A DNA stretch of 42,526 bases from Granulosicoccus sp. (lineage in GTDB: Bacteria > Pseudomonadota > Gammaproteobacteria > Granulosicoccales > Granulosicoccaceae), in the NCBI GenBank assembly GCA_013002205.1, contig JABDKN010000086.1, positions 1 through 42,526 of the forward strand, in the 5' to 3' direction. A model generated the notes under the pieces. The model saw nothing but the letters and a program-made list of their open reading frames with translations, was not told where the DNA came from and ran no database searches. Made by a program: the position numbers and the translations under genes. Positions 9,201 to 17,706 of the stretch are shown here, in pieces (position 1 is the stretch's first letter; every line of letters begins with the position of its first letter).

Positions 9201-12200
9201 GGGTACTGCAGCAATGAGGCCATGAACTGCAACTGTGGTAACTCCGAGTTGTCCAGGCCCAGGCGATGCACTTCCTGGGCAGCAGACCATGGAGCGTCAC
9301 CAATCAGGCGATCGATGGCAGGGCTGGCATATCGTTGCGCCTTGGTCCGAACATCCTGGCGCGACATCCCCACGCTGGTAACGAAGTTCAGGCTGCGAGT
9401 TTCACCCGCCGGTACCGTCACGCTGGCACGTAGTGCCATTATCGGATCCAGTGTCCAACCGCTGGTGCCGGACAGATGCCTGGGCACACCTCCCGGTGCA
9501 AGCGACCTGTCCCGGCGACCGGTCCAGTGATGACGATCCGTCTCCAGCCCCTCGAAACGGATTCCCGGATCATCGCTGACGATCCGATGCAGAAGAACCG
9601 GCGTCGCTCTCTGCGCATGCCGGTGTCGACGTTCGAACGACACGCCCAGCAGCGGCGCTTCCTCCTGGCTGCCGATGAACATCTTGTTGAATGCCGGATG
9701 TCGTTCATCATCAGCAGCGGGCGAGAGCACCACCTCGGCATAACTGGTCAGAGTCAACTGCCGGGTGAACTGCCCTTCATTGACAATGGATACACGCCTG
9801 ATATCCAGATCATCCGATGCAGCGACGATGGCTTCCAGTCGAACCGCCATGTCACCTACATGCTGCACGATCTCGACACCATGCTGAGAATAGGTGGTTC
9901 GGGCTTGTGAACCAGGTCTTGAAACGATCGTCGAGCCGATCCACCAGTCATTGCTCTCTGCAAGATCACTCACATGAATGCGATACCCGGAGTGAGCCCG
10001 TGCCTTGTCGCTGGACACGCGCGTCAACTGGATGCCCTTGTAGCTCAGACCACCACCGCCACACCGAGATACCTGTGCAGACAGTGCGCCGTTACCCAGC
10101 AGATGCATCTGCGGCAGTCCTGCCGAAATGGCGGGATTCCACGCAGTGAGCAGGTCCGGACGAACGGCTGCCTGCCTGTCTGCGCGTGCATCCTCGGCGT
10201 TTGCAAGCTCTTCCGGCGCTCCCCAGGGAATACGCTCCTGAAGCAACAACTCGACAGCCTTGAGCGAAGGCTCCCGAAGCACACGCTGTGGCATGAGGTC
10301 CCTGGCCAGCACGTTGCACATGGCGATTAGGGACATTCCCTGATGATGTGCCATCACGGTGTCAACCGGATGGAACCTGGTCGAGTGAGCCACCCTCGAA
10401 CGGGTGAAGTCCAGTGCATCGATGAATCCGTAGGGACCGAGGCAGCCCAGCGATTCCAGCTCCCGCAAGTTACCCACGGCAGCCTTGGGCCATACTCCCA
10501 GTGCCAGCATGCTGGCGTAGGGAGCGACGACCGAATCGTCCACCAGACCTCGACGTATTCCGAGCCGGGGAATACCAAATGCCTTGTACTGGTAGACCCC
10601 CCGGGCATCTGTGATGGCAAATGCCGATTCGGAAACTCCCCAGGGCAGGTCGAGCCGCTGCGCATAACGCTGCTGTGCAATGACCGCAAGCGATTCACTC
10701 TCGCCGATCAGGGTATCCCGTTTGCCCGGCAGGAACAGCGTCGGCATCAGGTACTCGAACATCGAACCGCTCCATGATTGCAGGACCGGGTGTCCGTCCT
10801 CACGCGCCACTGGACGGCCAAGATGAAACCAGTGTTCCAGTGGCACATCATGTTTGGCGATGGCAAAGAAACTGGCAAGACGTGCTTCGGAGGCCAGCAG
10901 ATCGTAGTGGTTGGAATCGAGCATACTCGTACTGACGTTGTAACCGATGTGGAACAAGCGGCTGCGCTTGTCATAGAGCCAGCTGAAGTCCATGGACCAG
11001 GCTATCGACTCTGCCCGTGAGGCCACCTCACGCAATCGTTTCGACAGAGCGCTCTGGCGCTCTCGGGCGGCGTCGACTGCACGCAGAAAACGCTCTGCCC
11101 AGTCATTGGCAGGACCATCATGGGTCCCTGCAGCCCGAAGGTCATGGCAGGCTCGTCGCAGGGCAAGGTCGGATTCGACGAGCGTTGACAGCGGATAGCC
11201 CTGGCGCAACAGTTCATCGATGACCGCGGACAGCTGTGTGTATTCCGAGGGCATGTCATCGAGCAACGTCAACCATGGAAGCAAGTCATGAACATCGCGA
11301 AACTGAGTGGTCAGCTGATGATCGAATCGTTCCACCCAGACTCGAATCTGTTCTACCTGTTCAACACCTGCAGTGCCCCGGTCGATGAGCTCACGCATCA
11401 GCTGTTGATGGGTCTCGGTCCAGTGAGCCAGAGAATGCGATCGGAAGACATTCCGGTTCGCGATGCCCTCATCACGACACAGTCCTGCCAGGTGGGCGTC
11501 AAGTCTTTCGAGCTGGCCGGACAATTCCGCACTCAGTGACAGCCCGCCTGCCTGTATCGATGTCATGATGAGATGCAGGGTATCGTCCAGTCCTTGCCAG
11601 CGGGATGCCCGCAACAGCGGCGCTGAATCCAGCTCCAGACAGCCCTGCTTCATCGCCACCAGGCTGATCGCAAAGTTACCGTTGTCGACCGTAGACACAT
11701 AACGTGGCTCCAGAGGCACCAGTGTTTCCGTGTCGTACCAGTTCAGAATCTGACCGCGATGCGCCGGCAGGCGCTCGACCGTCTCCAGCAGGTTCTCTGC
11801 ACGCACCACCAGCTCAGGGACGCCGATGAAACCCAGGTCACAGGCAGCCAGTACCGAGTTCAAATACAGGCCGATGTTCGTCGGAGAGGTCCGGTGAGCT
11901 ATGCCAACTTCTGCATGAGACTGGACGTTGTCCGGTGGCAGCCAGTTGTCATCGGGGCCGGCGAAGGTCTCGAAATAGTGCCATGTGGACCGTGCGATAC
12001 GCCGCAGGAACAGTTGATCGTCGGCGTTCAGCGAATCCCGCCGGAAAGCCCTTGGCTCGCTGAGCCAGAAAACCAGTGGCGGAGCCAGGAGCCAGGCCAG
12101 AAGTACGGGTGCAGCAACCGGCAATGCCATCGGGTTGCTCATCAGCAACAGGCCCGCCGTGCCCAGGGCTACCAGCGGGGATACCCAGACCAGCTGTGAC

Positions 12201-14737
12201 AGCATGCTCCTGCACGACGATCCGCTGCGCCGCGAATGGGCTGCGCTGCGCCACTGAAGCAGGTGCCGTCCGGACACATAACGCCGCCACAGAGTCCTGC
12301 CGATCGCATCGATCGATATCAGGGCATCAGGGACGATCACTGTAATGGACACTGCCCATCTGGACGCCTGCTCCCGGAGTGCATGCAGGTAGCCTCTGGC
12401 TGGCAGTCGACTTGACACCAGTACCAGACCGGTCAGTGTTTCATTGGCCAGGTAAGGGGCAAACGCACCCATGGCCAATACTGTCCAGACTATCGGACTA
12501 CCGGGGAACCAGGTCCAGGCACCCAGGATGTACAACAGCAGGACCGGGGGTACGATGCTGCGTCGCAGGTTGTCCACAAGCTTCCAACGATCCATGAATG
12601 AGAAGCGGTTTTGCGACAGTTGACCTGATCCATCGGGCACCTTGCGCCTCAGCCAGGACAATAACTGCCAGTCGCCCCTGATCCAGCGATGACGTCGCTC
12701 GCAGTGTTCCGACCAGGTCTCCGGAAAGCTTTCGTACAGCACGATGGTCGAGGCCAGCGCCACCCGACCGTGCAGGCCCTCGAACAGGTCATGACTGAGT
12801 ATGCGATTTTCGGGTACACGTCCAGCCATACTCTGGTGGAAGCCTTGCAAGTGATAGATTCCCTTTCCCACATAGCTGCCTGATCCGAACCAGTCATGAT
12901 GGAAATCGGAGACCGCATGGGAATAGATATCGATGGCACAATCACCGGAGTACAGCCTGGCAAAGCGTGAACTGGATTCACGTGACTCCAGCGTCTCGAT
13001 TCTGGGTTGGAGAATCGTGTACCCGGACTGCACGGCACCGGATACCGGATCAAATACCGGTTGATTGAGCGGATGCTCGAACATGCTGACCAGAGCAGCA
13101 GCAGTGCCGGGAGGCAGCATGGTGTCGCCGTCCAGACTGATGACGTACTTGACGCCTGTCAACTGATCGACGCTACCCTCTGTGAGGGTGAATGGCTCAC
13201 TGTTGCCCTCTGTCAGAAACGCATTGAATTGCTCGATCTTGCCACGCTTGCGCTCCCAGGCCATCCAGCAAGCTTCACCAGGGTTGTACTCCCGTGATCG
13301 ATGCAGCAGCATGAACCGGTCAGCGTGTGCCGCTTCGAGTCGCTGTCGTGGGTATCGCCTGTTGAGTCGCCTGATGCCTTCCACCAGGGCCTTTTCTATG
13401 TGCTTGTCAAGCGCAAGAGATTCAACGTCGGCATCAACCGGATCAGAGAGCAGGACGTACCGTAGATAGTCTTCGGTATTGGCCAGATACCGTAATTCCA
13501 GTTTTTCGATCAGGCTGTCCACTTCTTCAACGCTGGCAACGATCACGGGCACCGCGACAACGCACAGGAAATTTTCGGCCTCCAGTTGGTGACGATCCAG
13601 AGAATACAGGTGGCGCCTGGCAATCAACTGTGGTGCCCACCAATTAACGAACTGTACGGCGATATCACTGGCCGGTATCACGGACAGCATGAGTACGCCG
13701 ATGACACTCCAGGGCGTGGCTTCCACCGCAGAGAGGTAGAGGAACGGCACGCTCATTCCCATGATCGTAACCAGGCATAACAGCAAGACATACAGGCCAC
13801 TGGCATGACGCTGCGCGAACCTCAGGATCTTTTCACGCCCGGGTGCCTGGAAGCCGAGTTTGCGTTCCAGCCTGTGCACACCGGCATCACTCAGCCAGTA
13901 GCCGACATGCGAGCTTCTATCGCCATCCGCCTCACTGGCGAGCTGCAGTGCCTCTTGTGCCACTTCCTGTTCTGAATACCGGCAATGTCGGGCGAGAGTT
14001 TCAACTGCCCGTCGATATTCGATTCGGGATGTCTGCCGCATCCGGGCGTAGACGCCAGCCGGATCCAGAGCCAGAATACTCTCCACCCCACTCATCTCAT
14101 CCACGAAATCCGGCCAGTTGATCTCTGCGATGATCCGCAGACTGGCAATGGCCCCACTGACCCGTTCAATGGAGCCTTCGCAGGCGTTGTCTTCAACGAT
14201 CCTGTTGCTGGCAAAGGGCATGTACTGATCGGACAACAGGGCGCAAACGCCTTGCACCAGGTTTTCCATGCAGGCAATACGCAGTAATGCAGGTATGGCC
14301 CAGAGCTCAGCCTCTGACAGCGCGGCATGATGTTGATAGGCAGCGGTAAACCGCACCAGCCGTGCACGTGTCAATTGCAGGCGTGTCTTACCGAGCAAAC
14401 CGTGAACGAGCAGGTAGGCGCGTGGCAGATTCTGATAAGTGCTATCGCTGAGCCGTGGCAACCGTCGGAAAAATTCCACGGGAAGATCTTCCGACATGAG
14501 CCGCAAGGCACGAACCACCAGGTAATCATTGTCGAGAATCCAGTTAGCTGCAAGATCGAACCCTGCAGGAGGCTCGGCGCTGATGCGATGAACATCGTCG
14601 AACCATGCCTTTACTTCATCTAGGTGCTGCAGGATATCCGGCCTGGCTGGCGATGCCGCATCCCAGGTGCAGGAAATGGCAATACGCTCGACCTGAGTCT
14701 CCAGTGGAACCTGGGCATCTGGATTGATCGACGCCAT
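6257..14737 (-). CDS. ndvB: cyclic beta-1,2-glucan synthase (GT84 + GH94)
   Basis: The product is 2826 residues, the length class of rhizobial NdvB/ChvB/Cgs. These inner-membrane enzymes build beta-1,2-glucan from UDP-glucose on a protein primer, cyclise it, and trim chain length by phosphorolysis; the product goes to the periplasm. Visible in order: membrane helices about 309-360; a GT84 glycosyltransferase domain with SLDGDT (about 535) and RHRWIRGDWQ (about 684); membrane helices about 726-762 and 844-892; a glucoamylase-like domain (about 1000-1500) with LASEARLASFFAIAK and SWSGSMFEYLMP; and a C-terminal GH94 phosphorylase module with NEQFGAIVSEAGLGCTW (about 2045), GFRDQLQDV (about 2362) and GDWNDGM (about 2493), whose second Asp is the family's catalytic acid. 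All key motifs are present. It starts at ATG, 3 nt after the stress-protein stop. No transporter like NdvA is next to it. Confidence 0.88.
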   Translation of the reverse strand: MASINPDAQVPLETQVERIAISCTWDAASPARPDILQHLDEVKAWFDDVHRISAEPPAGFDLAANWILDNDYLVVRALRLMSEDLPVEFFRRLPRLSDSTYQNLPRAYLLVHGLLGKTRLQLTRARLVRFTAAYQHHAALSEAELWAIPALLRIACMENLVQGVCALLSDQYMPFASNRIVEDNACEGSIERVSGAIASLRIIAEINWPDFVDEMSGVESILALDPAGVYARMRQTSRIEYRRAVETLARHCRYSEQEVAQEALQLASEADGDRSSHVGYWLSDAGVHRLERKLGFQAPGREKILRFAQRHASGLYVLLLCLVTIMGMSVPFLYLSAVEATPWSVIGVLMLSVIPASDIAVQFVNWWAPQLIARRHLYSLDRHQLEAENFLCVVAVPVIVASVEEVDSLIEKLELRYLANTEDYLRYVLLSDPVDADVESLALDKHIEKALVEGIRRLNRRYPRQRLEAAHADRFMLLHRSREYNPGEACWMAWERKRGKIEQFNAFLTEGNSEPFTLTEGSVDQLTGVKYVISLDGDTMLPPGTAAALVSMFEHPLNQPVFDPVSGAVQSGYTILQPRIETLESRESSSRFARLYSGDCAIDIYSHAVSDFHHDWFGSGSYVGKGIYHLQGFHQSMAGRVPENRILSHDLFEGLHGRVALASTIVLYESFPETWSEHCERRHRWIRGDWQLLSWLRRKVPDGSGQLSQNRFSFMDRWKLVDNLRRSIVPPVLLLYILGAWTWFPGSPIVWTVLAMGAFAPYLANETLTGLVLVSSRLPARGYLHALREQASRWAVSITVIVPDALISIDAIGRTLWRRYVSGRHLLQWRSAAHSRRSGSSCRSMLSQLVWVSPLVALGTAGLLLMSNPMALPVAAPVLLAWLLAPPLVFWLSEPRAFRRDSLNADDQLFLRRIARSTWHYFETFAGPDDNWLPPDNVQSHAEVGIAHRTSPTNIGLYLNSVLAACDLGFIGVPELVVRAENLLETVERLPAHRGQILNWYDTETLVPLEPRYVSTVDNGNFAISLVAMKQGCLELDSAPLLRASRWQGLDDTLHLIMTSIQAGGLSLSAELSGQLERLDAHLAGLCRDEGIANRNVFRSHSLAHWTETHQQLMRELIDRGTAGVEQVEQIRVWVERFDHQLTTQFRDVHDLLPWLTLLDDMPSEYTQLSAVIDELLRQGYPLSTLVESDLALRRACHDLRAAGTHDGPANDWAERFLRAVDAARERQSALSKRLREVASRAESIAWSMDFSWLYDKRSRLFHIGYNVSTSMLDSNHYDLLASEARLASFFAIAKHDVPLEHWFHLGRPVAREDGHPVLQSWSGSMFEYLMPTLFLPGKRDTLIGESESLAVIAQQRYAQRLDLPWGVSESAFAITDARGVYQYKAFGIPRLGIRRGLVDDSVVAPYASMLALGVWPKAAVGNLRELESLGCLGPYGFIDALDFTRSRVAHSTRFHPVDTVMAHHQGMSLIAMCNVLARDLMPQRVLREPSLKAVELLLQERIPWGAPEELANAEDARADRQAAVRPDLLTAWNPAISAGLPQMHLLGNGALSAQVSRCGGGGLSYKGIQLTRVSSDKARAHSGYRIHVSDLAESNDWWIGSTIVSRPGSQARTTYSQHGVEIVQHVGDMAVRLEAIVAASDDLDIRRVSIVNEGQFTRQLTLTSYAEVVLSPAADDERHPAFNKMFIGSQEEAPLLGVSFERRHRHAQRATPVLLHRIVSDDPGIRFEGLETDRHHWTGRRDRSLAPGGVPRHLSGTSGWTLDPIMALRASVTVPAGETRSLNFVTSVGMSRQDVRTKAQRYASPAIDRLIGDAPWSAAQEVHRLGLDNSELPQLQFMASLLQYPDAALRAVPPLAEVRLPEQSELWRVGISGDLPIVLLRIHDVTRTELLERLVRAQFLWRIRGLEIDLCVFQLTETGYENPLREKVMELLRDMHGSDWLGRQGGVHLLAVAHLSRLSRENILMAATVVLDSDRPLGERLADVLSTPPRPPHFVAPGNVAASELESVVRPEGLLFDNGIGGFDGSGGDYVIHLEPGVSTPAPWCNILANEQFGAIVSEAGLGCTWAQNSGEHRLTPWSNDPVRNRQGEQLWLRDEVSGELWTISPTGRQIECPVQVRHGFGRTQWLRNSHGLEQCQEVFVPVDDPVKLVTVRLDNRSGQSRRITVTFYAEWVMEAMAGKSRTHVVCGYDASSEAILAGNRWNSEFASRVAFVTATLPAHSVCGDRADFLDEMNESSIPEGLLRSDLGGRFTPGGDSCAAYQVHLDMAENSALDVTFILGEGNDRAHAEQLIRRWKSPERIRSGLVAVADFWKRSCGSLQVSSPDAGFDLMINGWLQYQSISSRLHARAGFYQAGGAFGFRDQLQDVLACIGSDPQRVRRQLLLAAAHQFEEGDVLHWWHPPEGKGVRTRISDDFLWLAYVTARYVKATGDSAVLEVSAPFLRAPLLKDDEEDRYSTYEHGESGTLFEHCRRAIDHGMRTGVHGLPLMGSGDWNDGMDRIGHLGRGESVWLAWFRIATIDLMMPIARERDETSLAGRWQHHAEQLKQAIDAHGWDGRWFVRAFDDDGEPWGSIVNDECRIDLLAQSWGVLAGFADEQRVLGAVREADRMLIDRTLQIVRLLTPPFHDTPRDPGYIKAYPPGIRENGGQYTHAAAWMGLAFAALGKADKAHEVFSMISPVYRTSDRESAIRYAREPYVLAADIGGSGLHEARGGWSWYTGAASWTWQLGVHGILGIDYLPGAVRLEPAIPAAWEMVEVTLCSADSSISLCIENPERTGSGVAMIVVDGVPVHSNIVSFPEHGQRRVVIRLGPGAQQVPVATAVPTS

Positions 14738-14740
14738 GAC

Positions 14741-15772
14741 TCAGGCCATAGTTGAATTTGCCCGGAGTCCGGCTGATGCTTTGACGTCAGAGTACAGGCG
14801 GGCGTCAGTCTTCTCATATTCCCGGCCGATCATCAGCACGGGTACCTGCGCATTCTCGAGGACAAACCGGGCAACGGTGCCGGTAGCAACATCGGCATGA
14901 CCCGTCGTGCCCTGGGAGGCGATCAGCACCAGGTCGGACTGGGTGTCTTTGACGACCTCGATCAGTTTGTGCCTTACATCCCCCCCCTCAAGCACCCTCG
15001 TGGTCATCGGCAATGCCTGGGACTCCACGCGAGAACGGATATTCGCCAGATACTGGCTGGCTACACGGCGATTGCGAAGCATGACTTGCTTGCGCAAGTC
15101 GAGTGCTTCAGGCTCCAGAGGGCCCGTTACAGTCAAACCCGCATCCGGTGTGACATGCACGAAGAGCAGCTCCGCACCGTGAAAACGTGACAGCGCGACA
15201 GCCGCTGGCAGTACTCGTTCGGCACGTGACGATCCATCCAGCATGACCAGAAGCCGCCGGTAACTCGCCGGGCAGTCTGCGCTGACGTTCTCTGGCACGA
15301 GCAGCACAGAACTGCATCCGCTATGCATGAAGCGTCGCAATTCGTCTTCCCGATCCCAGGGAAGTACCTTCTCATGCCTGGCAAAGCAGAAGATCGGTTC
15401 GTGGTCGGGATCGTGGCAACCGCCTATCAATGACGGCAGAAAACGCTGCACGATACGAGTGTCCGTGGGACAGCCAGCGTGCCCATAGCGCGCCTCGAGT
15501 TCAGTCAGTCGTACCTGCGCCTGGCGCTTCTTCAGATCCCACTCCACCGGATCGACCGGTATGCCTGCGGCCTCACCAGCGCCGACGACCTGTACCAGCC
15601 GCACTTTCCTGCCCAGCGCCTGTGCCACGGCCATGGCATGGGGGATGGTTGTCTGCACCTCACTGGTGGAATTGCTCTTGAGCAGCACTACGCCCTCGGA
15701 AGATGCCTCCTCGGCACCGGGGCGAGACTCGTCCTGCCGTGAAACGGTACGATCCAGCAGTTCACCTTGCAT
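14741..15772 (-). CDS. universal stress protein, tandem-domain type
   Basis: This is a soluble protein of 343 residues. The C-terminal half (about 171-317) is a clear UspA fold: it begins YRRLLVMLDGSSRAERVLP and ends with the nucleotide-binding pattern A-x2-G-x9-G-T (residues 285-299, ASQGTTGHADVATGT) followed by VPVLMIG. The N-terminal half (about 27-160) keeps the strand and helix order (VVLLKSNSTSEVQTTIPHAMAVAQALG, in parts) but lacks a recognisable ATP motif, so it looks like a decayed first Usp domain. A GGAG ribosome site lies 7 nt before ATG. It is the first gene of the transcript that continues into the glucan synthase 3 nt downstream, which suggests stress-linked production of periplasmic glucan; that link is inference. 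Confidence 0.88.
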   Translation of the reverse strand: MQGELLDRTVSRQDESRPGAEEASSEGVVLLKSNSTSEVQTTIPHAMAVAQALGRKVRLVQVVGAGEAAGIPVDPVEWDLKKRQAQVRLTELEARYGHAGCPTDTRIVQRFLPSLIGGCHDPDHEPIFCFARHEKVLPWDREDELRRFMHSGCSSVLLVPENVSADCPASYRRLLVMLDGSSRAERVLPAAVALSRFHGAELLFVHVTPDAGLTVTGPLEPEALDLRKQVMLRNRRVASQYLANIRSRVESQALPMTTRVLEGGDVRHKLIEVVKDTQSDLVLIASQGTTGHADVATGTVARFVLENAQVPVLMIGREYEKTDARLYSDVKASAGLRANSTMA

Positions 15773-15839
15773 GTCAGCACTCCGGACACCAATTCACCAT
15801 GGCAGTCATTGATCATGGAAGGAGAGTCGGCAGGAGGAA

Positions 15840-15853
15840 TTGCGCTGGATCAA
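15840..15853 (-). promoter_or_regulatory. weak FNR/ANR-like dyad upstream of the stress-protein gene
   Basis: The sequence is TTGCGCTGGATCAA: one perfect half (ATCAA) and one half matching at three of five positions, spaced by four bases as in FNR-type sites. Its centre is about 74 nt before the usp start. If bound at -41.5, transcription would begin near 15805, and CATGAT at 15812-15817 (minus strand) fits a -10 at four of six positions. An 8-of-10 match is expected by chance many times in a window this size, so the case rests on position only. Confidence 0.25.
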
Positions 15854-15934
15854 TTCGAAGCATTATGTGCAGGAAATCGCACCGAAAACCGGCCCTGCCA
15901 GAGTCCGGTGATCAGGACTTCAACCCGCGTATAT

Positions 15935-15944
15935 ATTGATCAAT
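15935..15944. other. short perfect palindrome in divergent promoter region
   Basis: ATTGATCAAT is a perfect 10-bp palindrome inside the AT-rich stretch TATATATTGATCAATA. It lies in the 230-bp gap between the leftward stress-protein gene and the rightward hydrolase gene, about 60 nt before the hydrolase start. It may be part of the hydrolase promoter or an operator. Nothing else in the gap is convincing. Confidence 0.2.
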
Positions 15945-16002
15945 ACTCGATCAGAAGGCATCATTCAAGGACTGCATATCCCGATGATCTACAAGACACC
16001 TC

Positions 16003-16815
16003 ATGCCACTTCGCGCTTTACACAAGGCAGATGGCCTGCTGCACCAGGTAACCGGAGACGACAACGACGTCAGCGTTCTCTATCTTCCCGGTGTCCATGG
16101 CTGCTGGACGGCCATGGACAAGGCCCGGCCACTGCTGGCCGACTCCTTTCGCCTCATAGAGGTTGCGTATCCGCTCAAGGCGGACTGGTCCCTGCACCAT
16201 TATGCCCAGGCCGTCGGCAAGCTACTCGACTCCGTAGATACCGGGAAGGTACACCTGATCGGTGAGTCCTTCGGTTCGCTCGTGGCCTGGTACTTTGCTG
16301 ACATGTCACCAGATCGTGTAAGTTCACACACGCTGGTCGGCGGTCTCTGCCGGGCTCCGGGCCAGTTCCGCGCGGGTACTGCCAGGGCAGGGCTGACAGC
16401 AATTCCGCCCTTTGCCTTCAACATGATCGTGGACGGTTATGTTGCCCTCAAGAACTTCCAGGGTGAGACCCGACACCTGCATGGGACCAAAGCCTATCCG
16501 GCAGTAAGAGACAGCAGGGGCCAGAAGGCCACGGCGAATCGCATGCACCTGATACAGGGCGTCGATATTCGCCATAAGCTACCCGGTGTCGACTATCCTG
16601 TTCGCTACATAGGCGGTGAGAAAGACCGCGTGGTGCCGGTCAAGCGAGAGATCGATACTCTGCGTCACGCGCTGGCCGACTACAATCTGTTCGACAGCTA
16701 TCTGATACCTGACGCACCGCACGCAATTCTCGCCTCCCACCCCGATACAACCGTGGCACACATCATCCAGTGGATCGATGAGATAGACACATCACCCGGT
16801 GGATCGATAAGATAG
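16003..16815 (+). CDS. alpha/beta-hydrolase fold protein
   Basis: The product is 270 residues with no signal peptide, so probably cytoplasmic. The fold order is clear: an oxyanion-hole loop LPGVHGCW (28-35), nucleophile elbow GESFGS with Ser89, acid Asp208 in GGEKDRVVP, and His240 in PDAPHAIL. The spacing is normal for small esterases, lipases and acyltransferase-like members. The substrate is unknown; neighbours give no strong hint because it is a single gene divergent from the stress-protein operon. The start is ATG 16003 with only a weak ribosome site before it. It converges on the ABC ATPase gene 59 nt away. Confidence 0.85.
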   Translation: MPLRALHKADGLLHQVTGDDNDVSVLYLPGVHGCWTAMDKARPLLADSFRLIEVAYPLKADWSLHHYAQAVGKLLDSVDTGKVHLIGESFGSLVAWYFADMSPDRVSSHTLVGGLCRAPGQFRAGTARAGLTAIPPFAFNMIVDGYVALKNFQGETRHLHGTKAYPAVRDSRGQKATANRMHLIQGVDIRHKLPGVDYPVRYIGGEKDRVVPVKREIDTLRHALADYNLFDSYLIPDAPHAILASHPDTTVAHIIQWIDEIDTSPGGSIR

Positions 16816-16819
16816 AGAA

Positions 16820-16865
16820 GAGTGAGCAAGCTCAACTCGTGTGATGCTGGCAGGCGGGTGTCAGC
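16820..16865. terminator. two tandem hairpins between convergent genes
   Basis: Two short inverted repeats fill the gap between the hydrolase and ABC ATPase stops: GAGTGAGC/GCTCAACTC at 16820-16838 (one bulged A) and GCTGGCA/TGTCAGC at 16846-16865 with a six-base loop and one G-T pair. Neither has a T tract, so a bidirectional intrinsic terminator is only a possibility. Confidence 0.3.
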
Positions 16866-16874
16866 CGTTCATCA

Positions 16875-17663
16875 TCAACCCTGCACGGTGATGGCACCTG
16901 GTCCTGGAATGGCTCCTGCCGGACATTTACCGAGAATGATCATCCCCAGCACCTCATCGGGCGTCACGTCGTCGATGTCAGCCGTTCCGACTATCTGTCC
17001 GTTTTTCAGCACGATGACGCGATCCACCAGGTCGAACACATCGTGCATGTCATGGCTGATGAGAAAGATACTCAGGCCCTGCCCGATAAGCTCCTTGATG
17101 AGATCGGCTACCTGCTTTGCCTCCTGCGGCCCCAAAGCGGCAGTCGGTTCATCCATGATCAGAATACTGGCATTGAAGAGTATCGCCCTTGCGATGGCCA
17201 CCGACTGTCGCTGCCCGCCGGAGAGCGCCCTCACCGGCACCTTGAAACGCTCGAACCGTGGATTGAGCCTGCCCATCACTTCACGAGCCTTCGACTCCAT
17301 CGACAGGTCATCCAGCGTCTTCCAGCGTGTCAGGAGTTCGCGACCCAGAAAGAGATTTCCGGCGGTATCGACATTATCCGCCAGCGCCAGTGTCTGGTAG
17401 ATGGTCTCGATACCATATCTCTTGGCATCGCTCGGGTTATTGATCGTGGCTTTACTGCCATTGATGAAGATCTCTCCCTGATCACGTTTCAATGCACCGG
17501 AGAGTATCTTGATCAGTACGCTCTTTCCCGCACCGTTGTGCCCGACCAGTCCGACGACCTCGCCCTTGTGTAGATCTACCGACACATGATCCACAGCCTT
17601 GATACCACCAAACGCGATCGATACATCCCGCATTTCAACGACTTTTTCGGTGCTCGGTTTCAT
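16875..17663 (-). CDS. ABC transporter ATP-binding protein, monosaccharide-importer (CUT2) type
   Basis: The product is 262 residues with a complete nucleotide-binding domain: Walker A GHNGAGKS (41-48), Q-loop Gln in IYQ (90), signature LSGGQ (147-151), Walker B ILIMDEP (167-173) and switch His204 in SHD. The text around the motifs ([32 protein letters not shown]) is that of FrcA/XylG-like sugar-import ATPases, in single-domain form. It is not of the MacB type. No sugar permease or binding protein is in the window; it is instead the last gene of an operon with a MacA/MacB-like exporter, 43 nt after the permease. The C-terminus is rich in Gly and Pro ([15 protein letters not shown]). It may serve a permease elsewhere or may have been recruited to another role. 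Confidence 0.85.
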   Translation of the reverse strand: MKPSTEKVVEMRDVSIAFGGIKAVDHVSVDLHKGEVVGLVGHNGAGKSVLIKILSGALKRDQGEIFINGSKATINNPSDAKRYGIETIYQTLALADNVDTAGNLFLGRELLTRWKTLDDLSMESKAREVMGRLNPRFERFKVPVRALSGGQRQSVAIARAILFNASILIMDEPTAALGPQEAKQVADLIKELIGQGLSIFLISHDMHDVFDLVDRVIVLKNGQIVGTADIDDVTPDEVLGMIILGKCPAGAIPGPGAITVQG

Positions 17664-17666
17664 CAG

Positions 17667-17694
17667 GTTCTATTGTTCCGTGTTCTATTGTTCC
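17667..17694. repeat. two-copy 13-bp direct repeat (15-bp period) before the orphan ATPase start
   Basis: GTTCTATTGTTCC occurs twice, at 17667-17679 and 17682-17694, separated by GT, so the period is 15 bp. On the coding (minus) strand it reads GGAACAATAGAAC twice and ends 3 nt before the ATG of the CUT2-type ATPase. It occupies most of the 43-nt gap after the permease gene. It could be a slippage duplication of the translation start region or a binding site. Confidence 0.8.
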
Positions 17695-17706
17695 AAGGTG
17701 ATCGGC

